From Paenarthrobacter ilicis (GTDB taxonomy: Bacteria > Actinomycetota > Actinomycetes > Actinomycetales > Micrococcaceae): a stretch of 64,000 nucleotides of DNA. The translations under genes were made by a program, and so were the position numbers. Location: assembly GCF_016907545.1 (NCBI RefSeq), contig NZ_JAFBCD010000001.1:3844001-3908000 (forward strand), given 5' to 3'. The notes under the pieces are model-generated. The model was not told where the DNA came from. It made no database searches and saw only the letters and a program-made list of their open reading frames with translations. The first letter of the stretch is position 1. Each line of letters begins with the position of its first letter. Below are positions 1 to 7,156 of the stretch, in pieces.

Positions 1-184
1 TCGAGGCGGCTTCGGCCACCACAGCGGCTGACCCTGCCGGAGCAAGCCCGGCATCCTCGAGCACAGCTGCCCACGCAGCTTCGACGTCGAGGATTGCCGT
101 GATCACGGCACGGTCGCCCGTCAGCGCCGCCACAGCGGGCGACGCCGACACGGGGCTCAGGAGGCCGAAGTCGCCGTCGGTCAT
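1..184 (-). CDS. pcaB: 3-carboxy-cis,cis-muconate cycloisomerase, N-terminal part (window edge)
   Basis: The first 61 codons of a minus-strand gene that continues past the left edge. The visible protein opens MTDGDFGLLSPVSASPAVAA and continues with an ITAILDVEAAWAAVLEDAG-like stretch, typical of the start of the PcaB branch of the fumarase/aspartase superfamily. PcaB cycloisomerises beta-carboxymuconate, the product of protocatechuate 3,4-dioxygenase, to gamma-carboxymuconolactone. Its ATG overlaps the pcaG stop codon (ATGA), so it is the next gene of the same operon and probably translationally coupled. The active site lies outside the window. The call rests on the N-terminus plus perfect pathway context. 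Confidence 0.8.
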   Translation of the reverse strand, partial: MTDGDFGLLSPVSASPAVAALTGDRAVITAILDVEAAWAAVLEDAGLAPAGSAAVVAEAAS

Positions 185-774
185 GCCGGGTTTTCCGTAT
201 TGAGGTCCAGCGATCCGTCCTGCTGGAAATCCAGGAACACGGTCTCGTCGCCGCCCTGCAGGCGGATGTCCCAGGTGAGGCCACCGTCGGGATCGCGGCG
301 TGCGATCAGGGTCTTGCGCCGTTCGGGATCCAGGGAGCTCAGCAAAGGATCGTTGGCCAGCGCTTCCTCGTTTTCCGGCAGGTACACACGGGTGAAGAGG
401 CGGTTCATGAGGCCGCGGGCAAACACAGCCACGGAGATGAACGCTGCAGCGCCGGGAGCCGTGGGGCCGGGGTTGACCGTGGTGAACGTGTACACGCCCG
501 AGTTGCCCACGGAGCCGCGGCCCCAGCCGGTGAACGTGTAGCCGTCGCGGACCAGGGAGCCGGTGCGCTGGACGATCTTGCCCTCGGAGTCCGGCTGCCA
601 GATTTCCAGGATGGCGTCCGGGATGGCATTGCCCCCGCCGTCATACACGGTGCCCTGGAGGCGGATGCTGCCGGGGCTGCCCGGCGCCAGGAGTTCGTTG
701 TCCTTATTGAAAGGGAGGGCGTAGCCGTAGAAAGGGCCTACGGTCTGACCCGGTGTGGGTGCCAGCTTGCTCAT
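181..774 (-). CDS. pcaG: Protocatechuate 3,4-dioxygenase alpha subunit
   Basis: A 197-residue intradiol dioxygenase alpha chain. With PcaH it forms the iron(III) enzyme that cleaves protocatechuate to beta-carboxy-cis,cis-muconate in the cytoplasm. The N-terminus carries the family signature TPGQTVGPFYGYALPF (about residues 7-22), followed by the beta-sandwich and an IRLQGGDETVFLDF stretch near the C-terminus. The four iron ligands sit in PcaH, as expected. The ATG at 774 lies 5 nt downstream of the pcaH stop. A longer open frame upstream of it only overlaps pcaH and was rejected. Length is normal for the family (about 200 residues). Confidence 0.95.
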   Translation of the reverse strand: MSKLAPTPGQTVGPFYGYALPFNKDNELLAPGSPGSIRLQGTVYDGGGNAIPDAILEIWQPDSEGKIVQRTGSLVRDGYTFTGWGRGSVGNSGVYTFTTVNPGPTAPGAAAFISVAVFARGLMNRLFTRVYLPENEEALANDPLLSSLDPERRKTLIARRDPDGGLTWDIRLQGGDETVFLDFQQDGSLDLNTENPA

Positions 775-779
775 GCGCT

Positions 780-1649
780 TTACTCCTCGTCCCCGGCGTC
801 GCCGTATGCTTCGTTTTCGGTCCAGGTCCGCTTGGAACCGGTCAGGATGATGTCCCATTTGTAGCCGAGGGCCCATTCCGGACTGGTCAGCTCGTGGTCG
901 TACTGTGCCACCAGGCGGTCGCGGGCATCCTGGTCCACGATCGACTGGTAGATGGGGTCCAGCGGGAAGAGCTGGTCGCCCGGGAAGTACATCTGGGTGA
1001 CGATTCGCTGGGTGAACTCCGAGCCGAACATGGAGAAGTGGATGTGGGCCGGGCGCCAGGCGTTCAGGTGGTTCTTCCACGGGTACGCGCCGGGCTTGAT
1101 GGTGGTGAAGCTGTACGAGCCGTCGTCGCCGGTGATGCAACGCCCGACGCCGGTGAAGTTCGGGTCCAGCGGTGCGGGGTGCTGGTCGCGCTTGTGGATG
1201 TAGCGGCCGGAGGCATTGGCCTGCCAGATCTCCACGAGCTGTCCCGCTACGGGGCGGCCATCGCCATCAAGGACGCGGCCAGCGACGATGATGCGCTCTC
1301 CCTGCGGTTCGCCGTTGTGCTGGATGGTCAGGTCCGATTCCAGTGCGTGGACATCCTGGTGACCGAAGGCGGGCGAGTAGAGCTCGATGGTCTCCGGGTC
1401 CGCGTGGTGCAGGCTCTTGGTGGGGTGGCGGAGGATGCTGCTGCGGTATGGCGCATAGTCCAGGCGCGGCATGGTTTCCGGGCCTTTGCCATTCTTCAGG
1501 GCCTCGGCGTAGCGGTCCCCGATGCCCTTGATCTCAGCACTGAGATCGGCCTGGGTTTCCACTTTCTTGGAATCGTGCGCAGCGTGTGGCTCAGCGGCGG
1601 GCACGAGCTCCTCGGATTCGAGCGCTGGTGCTGTCTGTTCTTGCGGCAC
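780..1649 (-). CDS. pcaH: Protocatechuate 3,4-dioxygenase beta subunit
   Basis: A 289-residue catalytic beta chain of protocatechuate 3,4-dioxygenase. All four expected Fe(III) ligands can be placed: Tyr150 (ASGRY), Tyr189 (KPGAYPW), His202 and His204 (WRPAHIHFS). The start is GTG at 1649, preceded by AAAGGAG at good spacing. The first 50 residues are an acidic and alanine-rich extension that is longer than in the Pseudomonas enzyme. It lies 57 nt after quiC and 5 nt before pcaG, so the dioxygenase is made together with the enzyme that supplies its substrate from dehydroshikimate. Confidence 0.95.
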   Translation of the reverse strand: MPQEQTAPALESEELVPAAEPHAAHDSKKVETQADLSAEIKGIGDRYAEALKNGKGPETMPRLDYAPYRSSILRHPTKSLHHADPETIELYSPAFGHQDVHALESDLTIQHNGEPQGERIIVAGRVLDGDGRPVAGQLVEIWQANASGRYIHKRDQHPAPLDPNFTGVGRCITGDDGSYSFTTIKPGAYPWKNHLNAWRPAHIHFSMFGSEFTQRIVTQMYFPGDQLFPLDPIYQSIVDQDARDRLVAQYDHELTSPEWALGYKWDIILTGSKRTWTENEAYGDAGDEE

Positions 1650-1705
1650 GGCCGGCTCCTTTCGGTTGATGGATTCTGGTTCTGTTGCTCAGGGGCTGTG
1701 TGGGC

Positions 1706-3592
1706 CTAGGTGCTGTGAGGCAGGGCCCGGTGGAGCGAGTCGTATTGGACGGCGTGGCGCACCGGGGCGTTGGGCGCCCCGTAGCCGTCGTAGTTGCCGC
1801 GGCGCTCCACCATTTCGAAGAACACACTGCCCACAGTGGCCGTGTAAAAGTGGAGGAATTCGCCGTTGGCGTCCCGGTCATACAGGAGGTTGAGCTCCTT
1901 GAGGGTGGCCAGGAATCCGGGTTCAAGATCGAACCGGGCGTCTAGGTCCTCGTAGTAGTTGGCCGGAATCTGGAGGAACTCGAGGCCACGCCCATGGGCC
2001 GACCGGGCCGTTGCCACGAGGTCGTCCACGGCGAACGCGATGTGTTCCTGGTACGTTTTTCGGGCGCTTTGCGCTTGCTGGGCCGGAGCCAGGTTCAGCA
2101 CGAGCCTGACCGCCTTGTTGCTGGTCTGCATCACCTGCGAGCGCACCAGTCCGTTGGGGCTGGGGACCTCCGCGAACGGCTGGGGTTCCAAGGCCAAAGC
2201 ACTGGTGTAGAAGAGGACGGCTTCGTCAAAGTGCTGCCACGGCTGGGCCAGATTCACGTGGTCAATGACTGCGTTCTGTGCGCTGGAGGGGTGTTCCAGC
2301 CCCTCGCCGAACTCGTGCGTCCACGCGGCCGTCCCGTCCGGGCTTCCCTGGCACAGGAAGATCTCGGTGGAATCCGGCGCTGAGATGCCTTGGAAGACTT
2401 CCTCGTCAGCCTGGACCTTGCGGGCAACCACTGGCGCCTTGAGTTGCTGGGCGCGGGCGGAGGCAATCACTGGAGAGTCGACGTCGAACCCCAACGCGGC
2501 GATAGCCGGTTCCGAGTGCGAGGCCGCTTGTTCGTTGATGATCACGCGGGCCTGGCCCATGGTCCAGAGCTGGACGTCCTTGGTGCGGTGGCGGCCTTCG
2601 AAACCGAAGCCGAGCTGGCCGAGGAGCTTCTCCAGCTGCGCGGTGTTGTCCGCCTTGACCTCGGCGAAGTTGAAGCCGGCGGGCTCGTTCACCTTGGGCA
2701 GCGTGGCCAGTTCCATGGGATAACGACGGCGGGACGCACTGCCGTTGCCGGCTGCAGATTCGGTGGAGGCGCTGGCCAGCCATTTGGCGCTCTGCTCCTC
2801 CAGCCAGATGAGGGAGCGCATGGCATCCACGGCGGTCCGCTCGGTGTCCGACTGGCGGAAAACATCGTTGAAGACCTCGAGCGAGACCGGCCCCGTGTAC
2901 CCGGCGCGGACCACGTGGCCCATGAACTTGGCCAGCTCGAACTGACCTTCCCCGGGGAACACCCGGTAGTGGCGGCTCCAGGACAGCACGTCCATGGAGA
3001 GCTTGGGGGCGTCGGCCACCTGGACGAAGAAGATCTTCTCAGCGTTGATGTCCTCGATGGGCGCGGTGTTCCAGTCGCGGGACAGGATGTGGAAGGAGTC
3101 CAGGCAGGTGCCGAGGTTGGGGTGGTCCACCATGTCCACCAGGCGGTAGGCGTGCTCGTAGTCGTTGACGTACTTGCCCCACGCCAGGGCTTCGTAGGCC
3201 ACCTTGACTCCGTGTGCCCCGGCCAACTCTGCCAATTCCGCGAGCTGGGAGGCGCGGAGTTCGTCGTCGTCGATGGTTGCCGTGGCTACGTTGGAGCAGA
3301 CCAGGATGGTGTCCATGCCCAGGCGAGCCATGAGCTTGAACTTGGCCTCGGCGCGCTTGAGGTTGGCCTTCAGCAATTCCGGCGTGACACCGTCGAAATC
3401 CCGGAACGGCTGGTAAAGGTCCAGGCCCAAGCCGAGGTCGGCGGCCATTTTCCGGACCTCTTCCGGGCTGTGGGGGGACGTGACGAGGTCCTGTTCGAAG
3501 ATCTCGATGCCATCGAAGCCCGCAATCGCGCAGGCCTGCATCTTCTCCTTCAGCGTGCCGGACAGGCAGACCGTTGCGATTCCGGTACGCAT
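1706..3592 (-). CDS. quiC: 3-dehydroshikimate dehydratase fused to HPPD-like domain (QuiC type)
   Basis: A 628-residue two-domain protein. Residues 1-270 form a sugar-phosphate isomerase-like TIM barrel with metal ligands Glu134 (VAYEALAW), Asp165 (CLDSFH), Gln191 (FVQVAD) and Glu239 (SLEVFND), the same set known for Pseudomonas QuiC1. It dehydrates 3-dehydroshikimate to protocatechuate. Residues 300-628 form a two-module VOC domain like 4-hydroxyphenylpyruvate dioxygenase, with a complete candidate His445/His517/Glu593 triad. Corynebacterium QsuB has the same layout. The ATG at 3592 overlaps the stop of the upstream dehydrogenase by one base. An open frame extends 98 codons further upstream but overlaps that gene and is not used. 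The role of the C-terminal domain is uncertain. Confidence 0.9.
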   Translation of the reverse strand: MRTGIATVCLSGTLKEKMQACAIAGFDGIEIFEQDLVTSPHSPEEVRKMAADLGLGLDLYQPFRDFDGVTPELLKANLKRAEAKFKLMARLGMDTILVCSNVATATIDDDELRASQLAELAELAGAHGVKVAYEALAWGKYVNDYEHAYRLVDMVDHPNLGTCLDSFHILSRDWNTAPIEDINAEKIFFVQVADAPKLSMDVLSWSRHYRVFPGEGQFELAKFMGHVVRAGYTGPVSLEVFNDVFRQSDTERTAVDAMRSLIWLEEQSAKWLASASTESAAGNGSASRRRYPMELATLPKVNEPAGFNFAEVKADNTAQLEKLLGQLGFGFEGRHRTKDVQLWTMGQARVIINEQAASHSEPAIAALGFDVDSPVIASARAQQLKAPVVARKVQADEEVFQGISAPDSTEIFLCQGSPDGTAAWTHEFGEGLEHPSSAQNAVIDHVNLAQPWQHFDEAVLFYTSALALEPQPFAEVPSPNGLVRSQVMQTSNKAVRLVLNLAPAQQAQSARKTYQEHIAFAVDDLVATARSAHGRGLEFLQIPANYYEDLDARFDLEPGFLATLKELNLLYDRDANGEFLHFYTATVGSVFFEMVERRGNYDGYGAPNAPVRHAVQYDSLHRALPHST

Positions 3593-4491
3593 CAGTTGGC
3601 CACCTTTGCCAGGAGAGCCTCTTCTTCGGCGGCGATCAGTTCTAGGAAGTGTGCCCGCATGCGATCGCGGTCCGCCTCGCGTCCAGTGATGAGCTGGAAG
3701 GCGTCGGCCGCCTGCCCAACTGCCATCCGACCGCCGTCGAGGACGTCGCATCCCTTGGCCCGCGCCTCGCGGACCAATTGCGTTTCGATGGGGCGGTACA
3801 CGATGTCCGCCACCCAATGCCGCGGCTCCACGAGGCCCATGTCCAAGGGGAGCCCGGGGTGGGCCGCCATGCCGATGGGGGTGCAATGCACCAATCCGTC
3901 GGTGAGGGGCATGATCTCGGGCAGCTCGTTGATGCTCCGCGGCGTAACGGTGGCTTCGGGGAAAAGCCCCCCGAGCTCGGCCGCACGTTCCGCGGCACGG
4001 GCGGGATCCATGTCCACCAGGTCCAGCGTGCTGACGCCGGCTTTGAGGAGTGCGTAGGCGACGGCGGAACCGGCACCGCCTGCACCCAACTGGACCACGC
4101 GATCCAGTCGCGCCTCGGGGAGGCCATCGGCGAGCGCCGAGCCGAAGCCGGAGAAGTCCGTGTTGTGGCCGATGAACCGACCGTCCTGGATCAGGACCGT
4201 ATTGACGGCGCCCAGGCGCGCGGCGTCGTCGGAAATTTCATCAAGGTGCCCAAGCACCAACTGCTTGCACGGGTGCGTGATGTTCAGGCCGTTGAAGCCC
4301 ATGCGCTGCGCTGCAGTGAGGAGATCCCCGACGGCGGTGGCCGGCAATGCGAGTTCCAGCAGGTCGATGGGGCGGTACAGCAAGCGAAGGCCCTGCACGT
4401 CGGCTTCGCGCTCATGCATGGGCGGCGTGAGCGAGGGCATGACGCCTTCGCCTACGAGGCCCACCAGAACGGACTCGGCTCGGTTGCTCAT
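3592..4491 (-). CDS. qsuD: Quinate/shikimate dehydrogenase, catabolic (QsuD type)
   Basis: A 299-residue shikimate dehydrogenase family enzyme, probably oxidising shikimate and/or quinate with NAD+ as the first catabolic step. Visible motifs are NGLNITHPCK with catalytic Lys76, GAVNTV with Asn97, GHNTD with Asp112, and a nucleotide-binding GAGGAG at 136-141. The N-terminus has a TPPMHE variant of the usual SPxxHN substrate motif, as in Corynebacterium QsuD, which argues for a catabolic rather than an AroE role. The start at 4491 is chosen because AAAGGAG lies 7 nt upstream. A start 8 codons earlier lacks this. First gene of the operon running to pcaB. Confidence 0.88.
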   Translation of the reverse strand: MSNRAESVLVGLVGEGVMPSLTPPMHEREADVQGLRLLYRPIDLLELALPATAVGDLLTAAQRMGFNGLNITHPCKQLVLGHLDEISDDAARLGAVNTVLIQDGRFIGHNTDFSGFGSALADGLPEARLDRVVQLGAGGAGSAVAYALLKAGVSTLDLVDMDPARAAERAAELGGLFPEATVTPRSINELPEIMPLTDGLVHCTPIGMAAHPGLPLDMGLVEPRHWVADIVYRPIETQLVREARAKGCDVLDGGRMAVGQAADAFQLITGREADRDRMRAHFLELIAAEEEALLAKVAN

Positions 4492-4588
4492 CCTCAAGCT
4501 CCTTTTACTGTTCACCGCGGGGGCGCTGTGAGGCAGCCAAGCCGGGTGTAGACATTAGATTACTACAGGTGTTCATATTCCGCACGCA

Positions 4589-4605
4589 TGTTCTTATCGC
4601 GAACA
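4589..4605. promoter_or_regulatory. Palindrome upstream of the catabolic operon
   Basis: TGTTC-N7-GAACA, a 17-nt dyad about 100 nt upstream of the qsuD start. A further TGTTC half-site begins at 4570. Such spaced dyads fit an operator of the operon, but the cognate protein cannot be told. The motif differs from the CTCTCAC dyads near the IclR gene. Confidence 0.4.
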
Positions 4606-4701
4606 AATGACAAAGATGGCGAGTGGGCTCGTGCGTTGCGGGGCCCGCTCTACACGCTTTCGGGCGGGCTTGGCGCTCAGAGCGGGCCTCACAGCGGAGG
4701 G

Positions 4702-5472
4702 TCAGCGCTGGGGAAGGCGGGCTGCCAACTCGGCCGCCGCCTCCTGAAGAGTGGGGACGTGCGCAATGAGTTCCTCCATGGTCATACGGAAGACCGGAAC
4801 CGCCGTGGCCACGGAAGCAAAGGCATGCCCTTGCGAGTTCAGGACCGGGACGGCCACGGCCCGCATGCCGATCTCGTTCTCCTCGTCCATCACCGCATAG
4901 CCCTGCCGGCGGACCTGCTCGATTTCCGCACGGAACGCGTCGCGGTCGGTAATGGAGTGCTCCGTGAGGGGATCCAGGGGCAACTCCTCCAGCAAGCGCT
5001 TGCGTTCAATCTCCTCCTCAAAAGCAACAATCGCCTTGCCCACGGACGTTGTGTGCAGCGCCCCCAAGTGTCCGGGATCGCTGGTGACGCGGAAACTCCT
5101 GGGGCCATCCACCTTGTTGACCGTCAGGTGGTGGTTTCCGTCCCGCACGGACAAGATGGTGGCCTCATGGGTCCGCTCGGTGACGCGCTGGAGAACCGGC
5201 AAGGCCGTGGCGGCGAATCCGTGGTGATTGGATACGCGCTGGCCCAGCTGGAAAACCCGCAGGCCCAGGTGGTAGCGGCGCCCATCCGGCTCGTAGTCAA
5301 CGAACCCATCCCGGGTGAGGGATCCCAGCAGCCGATAGGTGGTGCTGAAGGGCAGGCCCGCACTCCTGGCCAGATCCGCGGCACTGGCTCCGCGGGGCTC
5401 ATCCCCCAGGACAACCAACAGGCCCAGGGCTTTGCCGACCATGTCGGTTTTTGTGTCGTCTTTCACACTCAT
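4702..5472 (-). CDS. IclR-family transcriptional regulator
   Basis: 256 residues: an N-terminal winged helix-turn-helix (about 12-75, AADLARSAGLPFSTTYRLLGSL) and an IclR effector-binding domain (about 90-250) with a TSVGKAIVAF segment. Members commonly control aromatic catabolism (PcaR, PcaU, PobR types). The gene sits between the shikimate/protocatechuate operon and the divergent transporter, so control of both, with a pathway intermediate as ligand, is likely. Its start is followed upstream by a perfect CTCTCAC palindrome, which suggests autoregulation. The ATG at 5472 has no strong ribosome site; an in-frame ATG at 5442 is possible. Confidence 0.88.
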   Translation of the reverse strand: MSVKDDTKTDMVGKALGLLVVLGDEPRGASAADLARSAGLPFSTTYRLLGSLTRDGFVDYEPDGRRYHLGLRVFQLGQRVSNHHGFAATALPVLQRVTERTHEATILSVRDGNHHLTVNKVDGPRSFRVTSDPGHLGALHTTSVGKAIVAFEEEIERKRLLEELPLDPLTEHSITDRDAFRAEIEQVRRQGYAVMDEENEIGMRAVAVPVLNSQGHAFASVATAVPVFRMTMEELIAHVPTLQEAAAELAARLPQR

Positions 5473-5480
5473 GACTCGAT

Positions 5481-5499
5481 GCTCTCACATGGTGAGAGC
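5481..5499. promoter_or_regulatory. Perfect inverted repeat, likely IclR operator 1
   Basis: GCTCTCAC-ATG-GTGAGAGC, an 8-bp perfect dyad with a 3-nt centre, 9 nt upstream of the iclR start codon. A second copy of one side lies at 5574-5586 by the transporter promoter. Location and symmetry fit binding of a dimeric IclR-type repressor. Confidence 0.6.
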
Positions 5500-5524
5500 T
5501 ATTTCTAGATCGTGGTGAAACCTA

Positions 5525-5530
5525 TTGACA
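5525..5530 (+). promoter_or_regulatory. Candidate -35 box of the transporter gene
   Basis: A perfect TTGACA. The matching -10 is poorly defined (CACTAT at 5549-5554 is the best at 18 nt spacing). It leads toward the MHS transporter and lies upstream of operator 2. Confidence 0.35.
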
Positions 5531-5546
5531 AGTGACCGCACTCACA
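5531..5546. promoter_or_regulatory. CRP/GlxR-like box before the transporter gene
   Basis: AGTGA-N6-TCACA matches the TGTGA-N6-TCACA consensus at nine of ten positions. It directly follows the candidate -35 box, so binding would block rather than aid that promoter. Carbon-source control of shikimate uptake is plausible. Confidence 0.4.
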
Positions 5547-5573
5547 GTCACTATTGCTGTATTGCACAAGTAG

Positions 5574-5590
5574 CTCTCACCATGTGGTTA
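5574..5590. promoter_or_regulatory. Likely IclR operator 2
   Basis: CTCTCACCATGTG (5574-5586) is identical over 13 bases to the reverse strand of the palindrome at 5482-5498; the remaining four bases diverge. It lies about 90 nt upstream of the transporter start and downstream of the candidate promoter, a repressing position. Confidence 0.55.
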
Positions 5591-5675
5591 CTTGCGGAGG
5601 ATCTGGCCACACCGGGCTTCGTCTTCCCACTGAAGCCAGATCCGCGACATCGTCGTCACAGAAGGAACTCTTTCC

Positions 5676-7013
5676 ATGAGCCAAACATTGCCGTCAGCGA
5701 CGCCAGGCACTGAAACCACCACGGGTACCCCCAAGAAAGCCGCCTTGGCCTCTTTCCTGGGGAGCGCCGTCGAGTACTACGACTTCTTCATCTTCGGCTC
5801 GGCCGCAGCCCTGATCTTCCCCCACGTGTTCTTCCCGGATGCGGACGCCAACGCAGCCATCATGTCCTTTGCGACCTTCGGCTTCGCGTATATCGCCCGC
5901 CCCGTGGGCGCTGTCATCCTGGGCCACTTCGGTGACAGGATCGGCCGCCAAAAGGTCCTCATGTTCACCTTGGTCCTCATGGGTGCCGCCACCTTCGTGA
6001 TCGGCTGCCTCCCGGACTTCAAGACCATCGGCTGGTGGGCTCCCGTCCTGCTGGTCCTGGCACGTCTTTGCCAGGGTCTCTCGGCCGCCGGTGAGCAGGC
6101 CGGCGCCTCCTCCATGACGTTGGAGCACGCCCCGGACAACCGGCGCTCGTTCTTCACCTCGTGGACGTTGACTGGCACGCAGGGTGGCCAAATCCTTGCA
6201 GCACTCGTCTTCATTCCCGTGGTGGCGCTGCCGGATGACATCAAGTACGGCATCGGCTGGCGCATCCCGTTCTGGCTGAGCGCCGTGGTTGTTATGGTGG
6301 CCTTCTTCATTCGCCGCACCCTGCACGAGCCGCCGGCATTCGCCGAAGCCAAGAAGAACAACCAGATCTCCAAGCTTCCCGTTGCCGACCTACTGCGCCT
6401 GCACTGGCGCGACGTTCTTCGCGTTGTCTGCTGCGCCTTCATCGCAGCAGTCAGCACGGTGTTCGGAACCCTGGCCATCAAGTACGCCCAGGACGTTGCC
6501 CACGTGAACAGCACCATCACCTTGTGGCTTGTGGTGGCGGCAAACGTGGTGGCCCTGGGAAGTCAGCCCCTGTTTGGCATGCTGGCTGACAAGATCGGCA
6601 GGAAGCCGGTATTCATCTACGGAGCCATCGCCAGCGCGATCATGACCCCGGTGTTCCTGCTGACCCTCGAATCCGGCAATGTACCGCTGATGTTCCTGGT
6701 CTCCATCGTGTTCTTCTCCTTCGGCTACGCTGCCGCCAACGCCGTCTGGCCGTCCTTCTACGGTGAAATGTTCAGCACTAAAGTCCGCTTCTCCGGCCTG
6801 GCCATCGGTACCCAGCTCGGGTTCCTCATGGCCGGTTTCGCCCCGGCAATCGTCACCGCGCTTGGTGGCACCAAGCCCGGAGGATGGGTGCAGATCTCCA
6901 TTTTCACGGCAATCATCTGCGCGATCGCTGCCATCTCTGCCCTGACCGCCCGCGAATCGGCCAAGGTCCCGACTGCTGAACTCGGCCTCCGCAAGGAAAA
7001 CCTGCACGCCTGA
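5676..7013 (+). CDS. MHS-family (MFS) transporter, probable shikimate/aromatic acid uptake
   Basis: 445 residues, 12 predicted membrane segments. It carries metabolite:H+ symporter family signatures: SAVEYYDFFIFGSAA at about 30, GHFGDRIGRQKVL in the loop between helices 2 and 3, and RLCQGLSAAGEQAG in helix 4. Relatives include ShiA and other aromatic acid symporters. GAAGGA lies 9 nt before the ATG. It is divergent from the IclR gene, with two shared operators and a CRP-like box between. Context with shikimate dehydrogenase and QuiC makes shikimate, quinate or protocatechuate the likely substrate. Corynebacterium qsuA occupies the same functional place. Confidence 0.85.
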   Translation: MSQTLPSATPGTETTTGTPKKAALASFLGSAVEYYDFFIFGSAAALIFPHVFFPDADANAAIMSFATFGFAYIARPVGAVILGHFGDRIGRQKVLMFTLVLMGAATFVIGCLPDFKTIGWWAPVLLVLARLCQGLSAAGEQAGASSMTLEHAPDNRRSFFTSWTLTGTQGGQILAALVFIPVVALPDDIKYGIGWRIPFWLSAVVVMVAFFIRRTLHEPPAFAEAKKNNQISKLPVADLLRLHWRDVLRVVCCAFIAAVSTVFGTLAIKYAQDVAHVNSTITLWLVVAANVVALGSQPLFGMLADKIGRKPVFIYGAIASAIMTPVFLLTLESGNVPLMFLVSIVFFSFGYAAANAVWPSFYGEMFSTKVRFSGLAIGTQLGFLMAGFAPAIVTALGGTKPGGWVQISIFTAIICAIAAISALTARESAKVPTAELGLRKENLHA

Positions 7014-7058
7014 CACCCCACAGCGCGCGCTCCTTCCCGGTTATCCGGGTCCGGAGCG

Positions 7059-7100
7059 GCGAAAAGCCCGGAATGCCACCTGACATTCCGGGCTTTTCGC
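7059..7100. terminator. Strong bidirectional terminator
   Basis: A perfect 17-bp stem (7059-7075 with 7084-7100) and an 8-nt loop. The arms contain AAAA on the left and TTTT on the right. It lies between two convergent genes, the transporter and the metzincin, and can serve both. Confidence 0.85.
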
Positions 7101-7156
7101 TGTGCTTGGCTGACCCAGGGCGGAGGCAACCGGGGAGGAGCGCTGGAACCCAGCGA

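Noticed and set aside
753..1709. Plus-strand frame opposite pcaH
   Set aside because: Shadow of the dioxygenase gene; its sequence lacks any domain.
2390..4057. Long plus-strand frame (555 codons) across quiC and qsuD
   Set aside because: Antisense to two clearly identified genes, with no recognisable motifs; typical of high-GC codon bias.
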